Shown: in pieces, positions 33,514 through 43,870 of the stretch
How positions within the stretch are numbered: position 1 is the first letter of the stretch
Layout of the letters: each line of letters starts with the position of its first letter
Origin: Marsupella aquatica
Lineage: Eukaryota; Marchantiophyta
Length of the DNA stretch: 64,000 nucleotides
Reading direction: 5' to 3'
Assembly: GCA_973895155.1 (NCBI GenBank)
Contig: OZ316891.1
Span: forward strand, 31,930,001 to 31,994,000
The notes under the pieces: generated by a model
The model's database searches: none
Seen by the model: only the letters and a program-made list of their open reading frames with translations
What the model was told of the DNA's origin: nothing
Position numbers and translations under genes: made by a program

Positions 33514-34747
33514 ATGACGTCAAACATGAAGATCCCAATGTTTGATGGCACATATTTCCAAGTGTGGAAAAGACAATTGACTTTGAGTTTGAAAGATGAG
33601 AAACTGAGGCACTACCCCAAAGCCAAACAACCTCGGGGGGTTAACTAAGTGTATATTTTGGGGTACCACGTGCGATCCTAGCCTAATATAGACCTATTTT
33701 ATAAAGAAAATATTCCTAGAATATTCTCTATTTTTAATAGTAATGACCTATTTTACTTTATAAACTGTATATATTAACAAATATTCTATAAACATGAGTT
33801 TATAATACCTTCTTTTGCCTCCTACGCTTTTTAAAAATTTAGTTCAGTTCTATCCAAAATACCTATTTTGGATCGCACGTGGTTCCTAAGATTTTTTATA
33901 GTCAACCCCCCGGGCAAACAACTCCAACGTACACCCCAACAAAAGATGAATTGGAAGAGTCGGATCACAAAGACAACAAGGCACTTCAAATTCTGACACA
34001 AGGCATGGAAAATTCACATTCAAGCACATCATATTAGTAGTGCCAAGACTGCTGCAGAAGCATGGTCAACACTTCTGAACATGTTTGAAGCAAGTGATGC
34101 CATAACCAAGATGTATCTTCATGACAAGTTGGCCACTCTGAAGATGAAGGAACGAGAAAGTGTCATAAAGGCTTTTGTAGCAACTTAATGGGGCGGGAGC
34201 ATCAGTGTCAGATGAGGATGCATGATTGACACTCATGAGGAGCATGCCTCAAAGTTGGAGGGTGGAAATCATTCCTCTAAGGAGGGATACAACTCTTACT
34301 CTTCCGTCCTTGATTGCATATCTACTGCAAGAGGAAACGATGCGAAAAACGGAGGACTTGGCAGGGTTGACAATAGCGCTTTACATTGACTCAAGGCTAG
34401 GGAAATCTACCATCTCACAAGATAGTAATTTTGGGAAGGCAAGCACCTCCCAAAAACCATGGAAGGAGAAAGCTTCCAAGATGAAATGTCACTTTTGTAA
34501 ACGGAAAGGACATTTTATTCGTGACTGCACAGCAAGGATAGCCAAGGAGGGAAATGATGCAAGACGGTTCAAGCGAACTCAGTCATACATAAGTTGTATG
34601 TGGCAAACTCCAGAAATTCCAGTGAAGGGGATTCAAGTTGCATTGGTATGTGGACACAGCGGCAACCCAACATATGGCGCATCATTGAGAAAGCTTTGTG
34701 GAGTACATAGCTTGGGATCATGCCCAAGTAGTGTATTTGGGAGATGA
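33514..34747 (+). pseudogene. copia gag and protease, broken
   Basis: ATG at 33514 begins a gag-like frame (KIPMFDGTYFQVWKRQL) that is cut by the MITE at 33632-33914 and resumes at 33923 in a region with stops. The C-terminal part (34226 on) has the nucleocapsid zinc knuckle CHFCKRKGHFIRDC (34487-34528, C-X2-C-X4-H-X4-C). The protease active site lies about 120 bp later as WYVDTAATQHM, catalytic Asp codon at 34653, in a different frame from the knuckle. A TGA interrupts the protease at 34689 in the sequence CAT-TGA-GAA, where a CGA codon would be expected. The products would form the particle core and cleave the polyprotein if intact. Confidence 0.8.
33632..33914. mobile_element. MITE, 283 bp, 8-bp TSD CAAACAAC
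   Basis: Perfect 8-bp duplications CAAACAAC (33624-33631 and 33915-33922) flank an element with inverted ends of about 47 bp. The left end is CTCGGGGGGTTAACTA and the reverse-complemented right end is CCCGGGGGGTTGACTA. The inner parts of both share CCACGTGCGATCC. The interior is AT-rich and non-coding. An 8-bp duplication fits hAT-like elements, although the terminal bases are unlike the usual hAT CAGGG end. Confidence 0.85.
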
Positions 34748-34872
34748 TTCGACCTTGCAGATTGTTGGAGTGTGAAGTGTTCCCATTAAACTCCATGATG
34801 GTTCAGTGAGGATGGTGGAAAAGGTGCTTCATGTACCTTGTCTCACAAAGCACCTATTTTCAGTGAACCAAC

Positions 34873-36249
34873 TTGATGAAGAACGAGGAGATCGAGGCTA
34901 TCATCAAGAAAGGTTCATGTGCTTTGAAGAGTCCAAGTGGCTCTATCATTAGTACTTGCTTTACTGTGAACAAGTTAATATATAAACTTGGTGTAACTGT
35001 AAGCCTCCATACTGCAAATATTGCTATCGCAACAAGTGACTGCGGAGATGTGGCATAAAAGGCTTGGCCACATCAATGAAGCTAGAATGCATCAACTGCA
35101 AGACCACAACATGGTGAAAGGCATTGGTAAATTCGATGGCAGGAGTTTCTTTGTCTAATTGCAGAGCGTGTGCAAAGGCAAACTCTACAAAGCTGAAATT
35201 TCCGAAGGGTGGAAGATCCAAGGCAACTGAACTTCTTGCCTTAGTTCATTCAGATATTTGTGGCCTAGTTCGCCCTTCCACTCATTTGTTGAGCATAGAC
35301 GACAATTGCAACGGTAAGCACATGACACATCCAACGCTCAAGTAGTCGACATTTAGGGTTACGTGGTTTACCTCCTTGAGGCTACGTCCAGGCACCGGAA
35401 CACACAAGAGAGCTTTATTGAACTCTAAGCCCGTCGGCTATACCAAGTCTCCACAGTGTAAGCTCTCCTCATCTCTCAAATGGCTCCATAACAATGAGCC
35501 TAAGTTCCACTTATCCAAGCAAACACCGCTTGGCATATAGTGTGCATCCTAGTTAACCTAACCACGACTATGGTTAGTCTAACTATGGTTACATGTCGTA
35601 CCCCTAGACCTTGAGTAAATACCTAACATCATTCAGGCTATGTCTACTTCATCACATTCATTGATGATTTCTCGAGATATTTTACCATATGTATATATAT
35701 ATTTATCTTGAGGCACAAGTCAGAAGCCTTTGACAAATTCAAAGAGTTCAAAGTTGTTGCAGAAACACAAACCGGCAAAAAGGTTAAATAAGGTGTTGCT
35801 ATCTGACAATGGAGGAGAGTACAAGTCGACAACCTTTGACCTATTTTGCAAGGAACATGGGATTGCAAGGCAATTTATAGCTAGTTGCAGAGACTCCTCA
35901 ACGAAATGGAGTAGCTGAGAGAAAGAATAGAACACTATTACGTGGAGGCAGTTCTATCCTTGTTGAATCATTCAGGTCTGTCTAGATCCTATTGGGGGGA
36001 AGCTATTCATACAGCCAACTACCTTCAAAATTAAATCGAACACCCACAAAAGCACTAGATGCGGACAAGACACCATATGAGCTTTGGTATGGGAGAAAAC
36101 CAAACTTGGCACATGTTAGGGTTTTTGGATGTAGAGCACATCTTAACATCAACATAAACCATCAAGGGAAGTTTGACAATCATGCAGAAGATTGCATCTT
36201 TTTGGGATATCCAGAAGTCTCCACATCAAGAGATGTCTATAGGGTTTAA
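34873..36249 (+). pseudogene. copia integrase, interrupted by a solo LTR
   Basis: The GAG-pre-integrase segment (MWHKRLGHINEARMHQL, from about 35049) and a CRACAKANS zinc part lead into LVHSDICG with the first catalytic Asp (about 35250). The solo LTR then splits the sequence at 35287-35628. The second catalytic Asp is in VLLSDNGGEY (about 35800). The Glu region (GVAERKNRTL, about 35910) is in another frame. The C-terminal part (YELWYGRKPNLAHVRVFGCR, 36077 on) runs to a TAA at 36247. Every landmark of the copia integrase core is visible, but at least two frameshifts and several stops disable it. Confidence 0.85.
35287..35628 (+). mobile_element. Solo LTR, 342 bp, TSD TCATT
   Basis: Same family as 16417-16760: begins TGTTGAGCATAGACGACAAT, ends CTAACA, with a perfect 5-bp duplication TCATT (35282-35286 and 35629-35633). 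Removing it and one TCATT rejoins the integrase reading frame across the site, so it inserted after the copia element did. Confidence 0.92.
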
Positions 36250-36488
36250 CAAACAACGGATCCCAAGGTGATTGTGGCAAGAGATGTTCGATTTAAAGAA
36301 GACCAGCTTGGTGGAAAAGGACCAGTTACCTCAGAGTTGGATGATCCCGTGCTATTTTTCACTTCCAATAGCACCAGCACCAACACCATCTCCAGTGGGA
36401 GCACCAGTGCTAGCACCGGCACCAGGTCTAGTGGGAGCACCAGCACTAGCACCAGTGGTAGCACCGGCCTTAGCTCAAGTGGGAGCTA

Positions 36489-37690
36489 ATGCACCTCATG
36501 TTAGAGAAGAGGCTACTGAAATTTCAAGCACATGAAAGAGGATCACAACCAAGTAGTCTGTCCACAACCACATCCAGGTCCAGGTCTACAGAATCATTTG
36601 CAACACCTTTTGATGAATTCTTAGAACCAGAATTTGGAAGGGGAAAGAGGAAGAAGATACCAACGAGGAGATATGGTTTTGACTCTGATTCAGCTATTGT
36701 GGCCTTAGTGACTGAATCTGGTCCAAGAATGGTGGAACCTACTTCTTTGAAGGAGGCACTTACAAGACCAGATGCAGAGCAATGGAGGAAAGCCATTAAT
36801 GATGAGTTAGACTCATTGAAGAAAAACAACACATGGACCATAGTCAAGCTTCCTCAAAATTGAAAGGCGGTGGGCTGCAAGTGGGTATTCAAGTTGAAGT
36901 ACAACCTGGATGGAAGTTTTGCAAGATACAAAGCTAGACTTGTAGCCAAAGGCTACCCCCAAGTCTATGGGGTTGATTACTTGGATACTTTTTCACCAGT
37001 AGTGAAAATCACATCTATAAGGCTCATTCTATCCTTGGTGGCCTTTTATGACCTTTAGGCCATCCTTTTAGATGTGAAGACAACATTTCTGAATGGTATA
37101 TTCACGGAACCAATCTACATGGAGTTGCCTGAAGGATTAGAGTGGTTGGAGATAATTCTTGACCCTAAAATGGTATGTCTCCTACTGAGGGCATTATATG
37201 GCCTCAAGCAATCCTCTAGGTTATGGTATAAGAGTTTAAGGTCTCTTTCTTGTTAAGCATAGGCTTTAGAAAGTGCATAGCTGACTCAAATGTGTACTAT
37301 TATGAGTGAGGAGGAAACTTTTTGATATTAGCTCTATATGTTGATGATTCCATACTTGCAAGCAATGACACCAACATATTAGCTGAAGTCAAAAAGACAC
37401 TCATGAGAATTGCAAGGCAGTGCATACTCCAGTTGAGTTGGGCTTAAAGCTAAGTAAGGAGGATAGCCCACAAACTCATGATGAAAAGTTACAGATGGAG
37501 ACTGTACCATACCAGAATGCAGTTGGAAGCCTCATGTGGGCTATCATCTACACAAGGCCCGACTTATCCTATGCAGTTGGGTCAATGGCACAATTCATGT
37601 CCAATCCAGGTCCAAAACATTGGATGGCTGTGAAGCCAATTTTTTGGTACTTGAAGGGCACAACTATTTTAGCGATCCACGGTACAGGCA
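36489..37690 (+). pseudogene. copia reverse transcriptase / RNase H start
   Basis: A linker rich in Gly/Ser/Thr repeats (36360-36480) precedes the RT start EALTRPDAEQWRKAINDELD (about 36752). Then follow [20 protein letters not shown] (36873), a DVKTTFLNG motif for the first catalytic Asp (37072) and ALYGLKQSSRLWY (37190). The YVDD catalytic box lies in LALYVDDSILASND (37329). After YVDD the sequence jumps to the TRPDLSYAVGSMAQF segment (37552), so about 100 residues are deleted. Homology ends in YLKGTTILAIHG (about 37675). Stops occur at 36861 and 37057. It is inactive. Confidence 0.88.
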
Positions 37691-38182
37691 GTTCAAGAGA
37701 AGGGCACGTTGGGGATGATTTACTCACGGTCGTGGATTCCAGTCAGCCAACTGCAATTGGTCCACGTAGTGATTGTTTTGTTGATACCCAACAAGTGCAT
37801 AATATGGCGGAGTATGCTCGAAAAGTCTCCACTGTAATATCCGCTCCAATTAAACAAATGGAATGTAGGGAAGAATACTTACGGGAGTCTATTCAATCCC
37901 TCACAGCGCGATATACCTCAGATTTAGAAATATCAAGTAAACCCACTTTAAAGCAACGAGAGTCGGAAATCATGCTGGAATTGAAGAGTGTTTTGAAGCA
38001 ATGAGAGTCGGAGATGTTGGAACTGAAGAGTGCTTTAAAGCAACGAGAGTTGTAGATATTGGAATTAAGGAGTATGCCAATACAGGTAACAGTATCCATA
38101 ACTCGGGCAAATTGTACACTTTCATGCACGAATTTGAGTTTCCAGAATACCTGCTAGTTCATTTAAGAACGAGAACCGTGTA
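37691..38182 (+). pseudogene. Coiled-coil fragment with 42-bp repeats
   Basis: Downstream of the copia breakpoint the open frame runs on to 38004 and encodes a polar helical segment. It ends in three tandem units of about 42 bp (about 37950-38075) specifying 14-aa repeats like LKQRESEMLELKSA. The second unit has TGA where the first and third have CGA (CAA-TGA-GAG at 38000), and the third has TAG where GAG is expected. Fourteen residues equal two heptads, so a continuous coiled coil is implied for the ancestor. Confidence 0.5.
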
Positions 38183-38204
38183 AATCAGGTTGCTGTCTTT
38201 AATT

Positions 38205-38570
38205 CATCTTTTTGTAACAGCGCACATCACATGGATCCGAACGTATATCCCCCTGTGACGTTTGAAGGCACCATGTCGCAAAGCACAGATTGTCGTTTTT
38301 CCCTATTATTTGTGTTCTCTGTCTGGTTTTCTCTACGCTACTATCGTGTGAGATGCTGCCCTTCGGAGTGTGGGTTGTTTCCGACGCATTTTTTAACTTT
38401 TGGGATTAGTTTTCAGTACTGATGTGATTCACACACCATAAACTCAACGAAAGCAGTGACCAATTTTATTGGATCACATCACATGGATCCGAACCGTGAC
38501 GTTTTAAGGCACCATGTTGGAAAGTGCGACGCACAACTGTAGCTGAATAGTGACAAGAAATCAACTAGTA
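38205..38570 (+). repeat. Interspersed repeat family R, copy 3
   Basis: Contains two CACATCACATGGATCCGAAC blocks (38223 and 38464) around a copy of the GTGTGAG...CTGATGTGATTCACACACC unit. A partial duplication therefore exists within the copy. Confidence 0.75.
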
Positions 38571-39098
38571 GGGAGCCTGGATACGGCAACGGACTCAACC
38601 TTGTTTAGTGTTTAGGGTTTAGGGTTTGTATACATGTATATCTTTTGCTCGCCAAATCACCCCTAAATTCTACACCCAGACCGGGTGTCGCAAACAAGCC
38701 CAAGCCGGAATTGAAATAGCCAAACACTCGTAAACTGAAACATTCCAACTGTAACTGAAACTATTCAGCAAGACACGTACCCGAGCAATGAAACAGTGAC
38801 AAACTCCTCACAGAAGCACCCTAAACTGTAGTGCACTACGACACTAACAAACTACCAAGTAAAACACTTGAATACCATATACAAAGGAATTGCAGCGTAT
38901 CCTTTACTGATTGCAAAACTCATCCAAGCAGGTGAAAGGTTCCGTATTCTCTACATGTAGCTCAGATAAATCTGATGCCCCCTAAATCCTAAAGCCTCGG
39001 GTTGTATGCCACGCTGCGAAGGTGTCCCCCAACCCTAAAGCTCCAAAAATGCTACCTCCATTACCATGAAAGTGTAATTGGTGACAGACACATTACCC
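38571..39098. other. Gap with telomere-like motifs
   Basis: GTGTTTAGGGTTTAGGGTTT occurs at 38608-38627 and CCCTAAA motifs at 38819 and 39031. No coding region is supported. The 3' part is the downstream flank of the minus-strand gene at 39099. Confidence 0.4.
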
Positions 39099-40527
39099 CT
39101 AACTTAACCCTAAAGTACCCTCCCCGTCTTGAAACGCATCAGAGATAGTCTGCGCCACGAGCAGGCATGTTCTCACCGTTACGCCCTCACACTTGAAGTC
39201 TGCTGTAGGATTTTCGCGCAACATTTTTAGACCCTCCTCCATGTCGCCATCGAATTGTCGTTGTAGATGAGAGCAAACTGTTTCGAGTAAGTTCTCCGCA
39301 TGATCCACTAAGCTATTCATGTGTCGCATAGCAATTACCACACCAAATGCTGATGTAATGTCGCGCTTTCTCTTCAGAACGTCCAGTTGCTTGCCAAGTG
39401 AGTTAATGGTGGATCTCCCCTTTGCCAACTCCTCTGCCTTGGCTTTGCTTTGTACGTCCACCTTCCATAAGTCCTGTTTGAGAAGGGATTGAACTCTTTC
39501 CGAATGTGTCTTAAGCTCCTTCTTCTTCTTACACTGTGCAACATACGCAAGCAGAAGACAACGGATCTCTGCTTCTGTGTCAACAAGAAACGTCTCTATC
39601 CTATCACGAAGTACATAACCTAGCATTTTCTCCACGATTTTAACCCTTTGCCTAATGGCAGCATGGTCCTCTCCTTCACAAATGTAGTCTGCAGCGGTCT
39701 TGCTCGGATTGAACCGATGAGCTAATGGCACATTGGCGTCATCTTCCCTCTCTTCCGAACCCGGAGGGGCTGTCCCGATTGATCCAACGATGGCGTCGCA
39801 CTCTAACTTGCCGCTTTTACCGATTTGTGCAATATTCAGCTCCGACGAAGCGGCGGTCATCAATCCATCCTTGTCTGGTATCATGGCAATCCATTCGCTC
39901 CAATCCCAACTTTCGGGAGGAGATGTTTCCGGGTCAGCCTCAAATCCGATTGATCCAAGGATGGCGTCGGAATCCAACTTAAAGCTTGGACGGCTTTGTG
40001 CAGTGTTCAGCTCCCATGCAGTGGCGGTCCTGATTCCATCCTCACCTAGTATCGTGGCAATCCATTTGCTCCAATTGCAACTTTCGGGAGGAGATGTTTC
40101 CGGTTCAGCCTCAAATCCATTTGCTCCAATTGCAACTTTCGGGAGGAGATGTTTCCGGTTCAGCCTCAAATCTGATTGATCCAAGGATGGCGTCGGAATC
40201 CAACTTAAAGCTTGGGCGGCTTTGTGCAGTGTTCAGCTCCAATGCAGCGGCGGTCATCAATCCATCCTCGTCTGGTATCATGGCTATCCATTCGCTCCAA
40301 TCGCTTCTTTTGGGAGAAGATGTTTTGTGGTCAGCCTCAAATTCGGGTCCTTGGTGATCTTCCTCCGGTCGACTCTTTCCCCGAACCTTTCCCAGGGTTC
40401 TTGGTGTTGGGGCCTGAGCTCGGCCCTTTCCTCTCGGAGGTGCGATTGTACCTCGGGTAGTCGATTTCTCAGCTTGTCTCTTCTTTGTTGGTGGTGCTGC
40501 GGCTGCGCTTGTACCTCGGGCGTCCAT
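39099..40527 (-). pseudogene. Repeat-containing coiled-coil protein, frameshifted
   Basis: On the minus strand an ATG at 40527 opens a frame with a basic, Ala/Pro-rich N-terminus (PTKKRQAEKSTTRG). Copies of a 57-aa repeat follow (PETSPPES-WSEWIA type; 171-bp period). A 55-bp tandem duplication (starts at 40093 and 40148) shifts the frame by one. The open frame resumes and runs to the stop at 39099. The C-terminal 230 residues are charged and helical (HSERVQSLLKQDLWKVDVQS, then RSTINSLGKQLDVLKRKRD), a probable coiled coil. The last codons LGLS-stop are formed by a TTTAGGG motif. I do not know the family. Without the 55-bp duplication the whole gene would be open, so the lesion looks recent, or it is polymorphic or an assembly artefact. 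Confidence 0.55.
39751..40340 (-). repeat. 171-bp coding tandem repeat
   Basis: Unit landmarks GATGTTTCCGG occur at 39922 and 40093, again at 40148 through the 55-bp duplication, and in diverged form at 40319. Spacings are 171, 55 and 171 bp. A partial unit lies at 39751-39800. The length is a multiple of three, consistent with repeats maintained as protein. Confidence 0.85.
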
Positions 40528-40593
40528 TGCTGGTGGCTCTACTACTGTAGCCGATTTCTCCGTTTGTCCTCCGATTACTTGCTCCGGTCCCAC

Positions 40594-41500
40594 TCTTATG
40601 TCGTCCCTTCGCCAACCGCAGTGGCTCTTCGAATATAACTGTAGATGACCTGATCGACTGTTGATTCGAGTAGGTCCAACTTGAACTTGAATGTTGGATT
40701 GGATGAGAACTCATCTGCAGTGTACTACTCCTTTCCGGTCCCAATCGTGGAACATCGATCTGCTCCGCATCAGCTGGCTGGGCCGCCCGGAGAGAAATGG
40801 CATCCTCAAAACCATCGAGACGATAAGATGTTTAGGCCCTTCACTCTGTAGCTAAAGATGTTTCTTCGCGTAAACTTCACCCTAAACCGGCAATTAGTTG
40901 CGTCGGCAGGAACCGAGGGAACGGTTCCCGCCGTAATTACCATTTATTATCATTATTATTAAAGACTTCTACCGGTAGCCCGGGCTACCCCTCCTTAACG
41001 AAACGCAGAATCTGGAGCATAAACTTACGATTGGATCTCAGCCATAGATCTTGACAATAAGGTCACTAGGATGATATGTTGGCATTATTGGGTCATGGGG
41101 CAAACGAATGACATCAACGCCCAAATCAGGCTCTGTTGGCAAAGTCCCCTCTCCAATTGCTAGTAAGTAACCAATCGCTAAAGCCTTGTTTCTCAAGTGT
41201 GTCTGGTCCTAGATATAAGAACATCCAAGACTTTGTTTCAAAAGTGTAGAAACAAATTATAAGTTAGTATAATCTCCTAATCCTAGCATTGAGAAGTTAC
41301 TGTAGTTCTAAAACAAATTACAACTTTGAAGATGTTGTGATTGACAATAATGCCATGGATTTTTTTGTATTTATAAAAATGACACGGTTTCGTATATGGA
41401 TGACAAGGTCCCCAAGGTAACCATGGTGTTTAGGGTTTACAGAAACTGTGGCATTTTTGTAAATACAACAAAAACCGTGGCAGTATTATAAATTAAAACA
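40594..41500. other. Unassigned
   Basis: Upstream flank of the minus-strand gene. CCCTAAACC at 40881 and GTGTTTAGGGTTTA at 41427 are further telomere-like motifs. No supported coding region. Confidence 0.35.
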
Positions 41501-42177
41501 TCTTTAGTGGTAATGTACTTAAAAGCTGAAATAAATCAACATTTCAAATACGAAGGAGTGAATATGTAATTGTAGATTGAAGTATTATTCCTAGTTGTAA
41601 AATATACATCTCTAAAAACGATTTGATAGGAAAACAAACATTCTAGTGTTTTGACTGTCACAATTATGCAATTATCCTCATCCCTTTCATCTATGACCAT
41701 ATAGAAGAACTCAACCATAAATTTTGAAGCTGCTATATAGATGTTGAATGCACGCTTCATATTCTGTCTTATTCAAATTTTATGTCCAGTATTTTGATTT
41801 TAGTGTGCCCTAACAAGGTGAACCATTTGTATTAGGTTGATTTTCAATTAACTTTTGGACCCCTTTAAATTTTAGTGAACTTAGAGTATTTTGAATGTAT
41901 TTGGCTCCCTCCATAAATGTTTAATCTTTCATTTTTGAATCACTCCTTAGTGAACTTTTTTTCTTTCTCATGAGGTGAGAGAAATGAATTTGAACAATGT
42001 GCACATTTGGTGCACTAAGTTCCACTCGTGGTTTCCTTTACAAATGTTATGGTTTTAGTTCAGCAGATTTTCATGCTTTTTTTGGCACGTGTACTTAGGA
42101 TTTTGTGTGTTATGGCACTCAAATACTAATTTCGTGGTATATACTTGACATGTACCTACTTCTTTTATCTTAAAATC

Positions 42178-43436
42178 ACTACAAGACAGCAAAAAAAGAG
42201 GCATGTTCCAGAGATTTATCCATCAAGAGGAAGGTCCAGCATACATACAAAGTTTCATGGCTAAAAATCAGCTGCAAGGGTCAGGAAACCAAACCAGCCC
42301 TAAACCCTAAACAAATTGCACTGCGGCAATATACCATACAATTACAGTTTCTTTATGCCTCTATTCGATAAACAAATAAATTAAGATTCTGCTTGTCTTA
42401 TAAATTCTGTTGCTGCACACAAGAAGCCTGATTTAGCTGCATCAGAAAACCTCCACCCAATCCTCTTTTGTACTCCCACCCCAGATTTTTTATTTGTTCC
42501 CCCTTGGATCTATGAAAACGTACAAAACATTGCCAAAAAAAATAAATCTGTCCTAATTCTCTTTCATCTTTGCCCCATTTTTGGGTCCAGCATACTTTCA
42601 GTTTTGTGTTTACCAAGAGTCATTGCGAGCTTTGAAATGATGATGGAAAGCATGCTACATTTCATCGTTTTTACATACATCGTTCAAAACTCTCCATGCA
42701 CATCCTTTTTGGTGGCGCCTATTCTCATTCTCTCCATTTTGGTGGGGCCCCAAAGTTACGGTCTAGAGGCTTCAGTCTAGAAGCCTACACCCCACCTCCA
42801 GCTTGGAGTTCGCGCCTTACACCTAAGTGTAGCTCAATACCCGTTCGTTGGAACAAGATGTCGCGGTGTGTTGTTGTCATGTCGCCCAATATGTCGTGAA
42901 GAGAAAGGATGTTGAAATTTTTATTTATGTATTTTATTTATTTATTCAGGGTTTAGGTTTTTTAGGTTTTAGGGTTTGAAGAAAAATATATTATTGTGTC
43001 AGTCAAGATATATTGTTAGCATAAAAGATGTTGTGAAAAAATAAAAAATGTAGTGTCGCCCAAGACGTCGCGTCTCTCCCAATACGGTCTTATGTCTTGG
43101 CACCCAAAATGACACTAAGAAAGAGGATGTCATTAGGAAAAAAGGTGTCGTGGTGCCCAAATGTCGCGAAGTGCAAAGTTGATGTGTACCCAAGATGTCG
43201 TTTTTCCAAAGAAACTGTAAAAAGATTGTTGTTTTCCCAAAGATGTCGTGAAGTAAAAAATGGTGAGTACCAAGGGGGAATGGGTGTGTACACTCTCCTT
43301 GCATTGCATGCACACTATAAAATTGAGTTTAGTGTGAATGATAAAGAGTCACACAGTCGAAGCAAGAGTGAATGAAATGGGATAAAATATAAAAAGAAAA
43401 AGGATTCGAGTAACACGCCTTTTTTTGTCTTGTAGT
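42178..43436. mobile_element. CACTA-like inner ends, 1.26 kb
   Basis: CACTACAAGACAGCAAAAAA at 42178 and the complement of CACTACAAGACAAAAAAAGG ending at 43436 face each other like the termini of a plant CACTA transposon. No matching 3-bp duplication is visible and arm homology continues outside these ends. It may therefore be an older element captured in an inverted duplication. No transposase is present. Confidence 0.4.
42830..43290 (+). repeat. Helitron-type end with minisatellite array 3
   Basis: GTAGCTCAATACCCGTTCG (42828) matches the 3' terminus of Helitron copy B and is followed by AAGATGTCG-type minisatellite units up to about 43255. The array is interrupted at 42915-42980 by an AT-rich stretch and TTTAGG motifs. 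No 5' terminus was found. Confidence 0.55.
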
Positions 43437-43870
43437 GATGTTTATTTTATGATAAAAAATTAGTAGGTACATGTAAAGTATATGCTGGCCAAGGAATTAA
43501 TATCTGTTACTTAAGAGTGAGTGAAATACCATTTACCATTTGTAAAGGAAACCAGAAGGGGTAACGTAGTAGACCACATGACATTGTGTACATTATTCAA
43601 ATTCATTTCTCTCACTCTCATGAGAAAATGAGAATTCAGTAAGGATTGATTCAAAATGAAAGATTCAAAATGAAAGATTAAACATTTATGAGGGAAGCCA
43701 AATACATTAAAAAAACTCGAAGTTCACTAAAATCATAAGGGTTCCAAAAATTAATTAAAAATGAACTTAATACAAACGATTCACCTTGTTAAGTCACACT
43801 AAAATAATAATTCCGGACACATAATCTGAATAAGACAAAATTTGAAAGACCAAATATTAATAGTTCATAC

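Larger units (their letters stand above)
32977..37690 (+). mobile_element. Degenerate Ty1/copia retrotransposon
   Basis: The order gag, protease, integrase, reverse transcriptase, RNase H start is copia-type. The element carries many stops and frameshifts, a 283-bp MITE, a 342-bp solo LTR and a deletion inside the polymerase. It breaks off in the RNase H region near 37690 with no 3' LTR. Confidence 0.9.
41500..43870. repeat. Large inverted repeat (foldback)
   Basis: The left arm (about 41770-42215) is the diverged reverse complement of the right arm (about 43400-43850). Shared blocks include ACAAGGTGAACC / GATTCACCTTGTT, GGTTTCCTTTACAAATG / CATTTGTAAAGGAAACC and CATGTACCTACT / AGTAGGTACATG. 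The central 1.2 kb holds non-arm DNA. Confidence 0.7.

Noticed and set aside
39733-40638. Plus-strand Ser/Leu/Pro-rich frames
   Set aside because: They lie opposite the minus-strand repeat-containing gene and mirror its 171-bp period; shadows.
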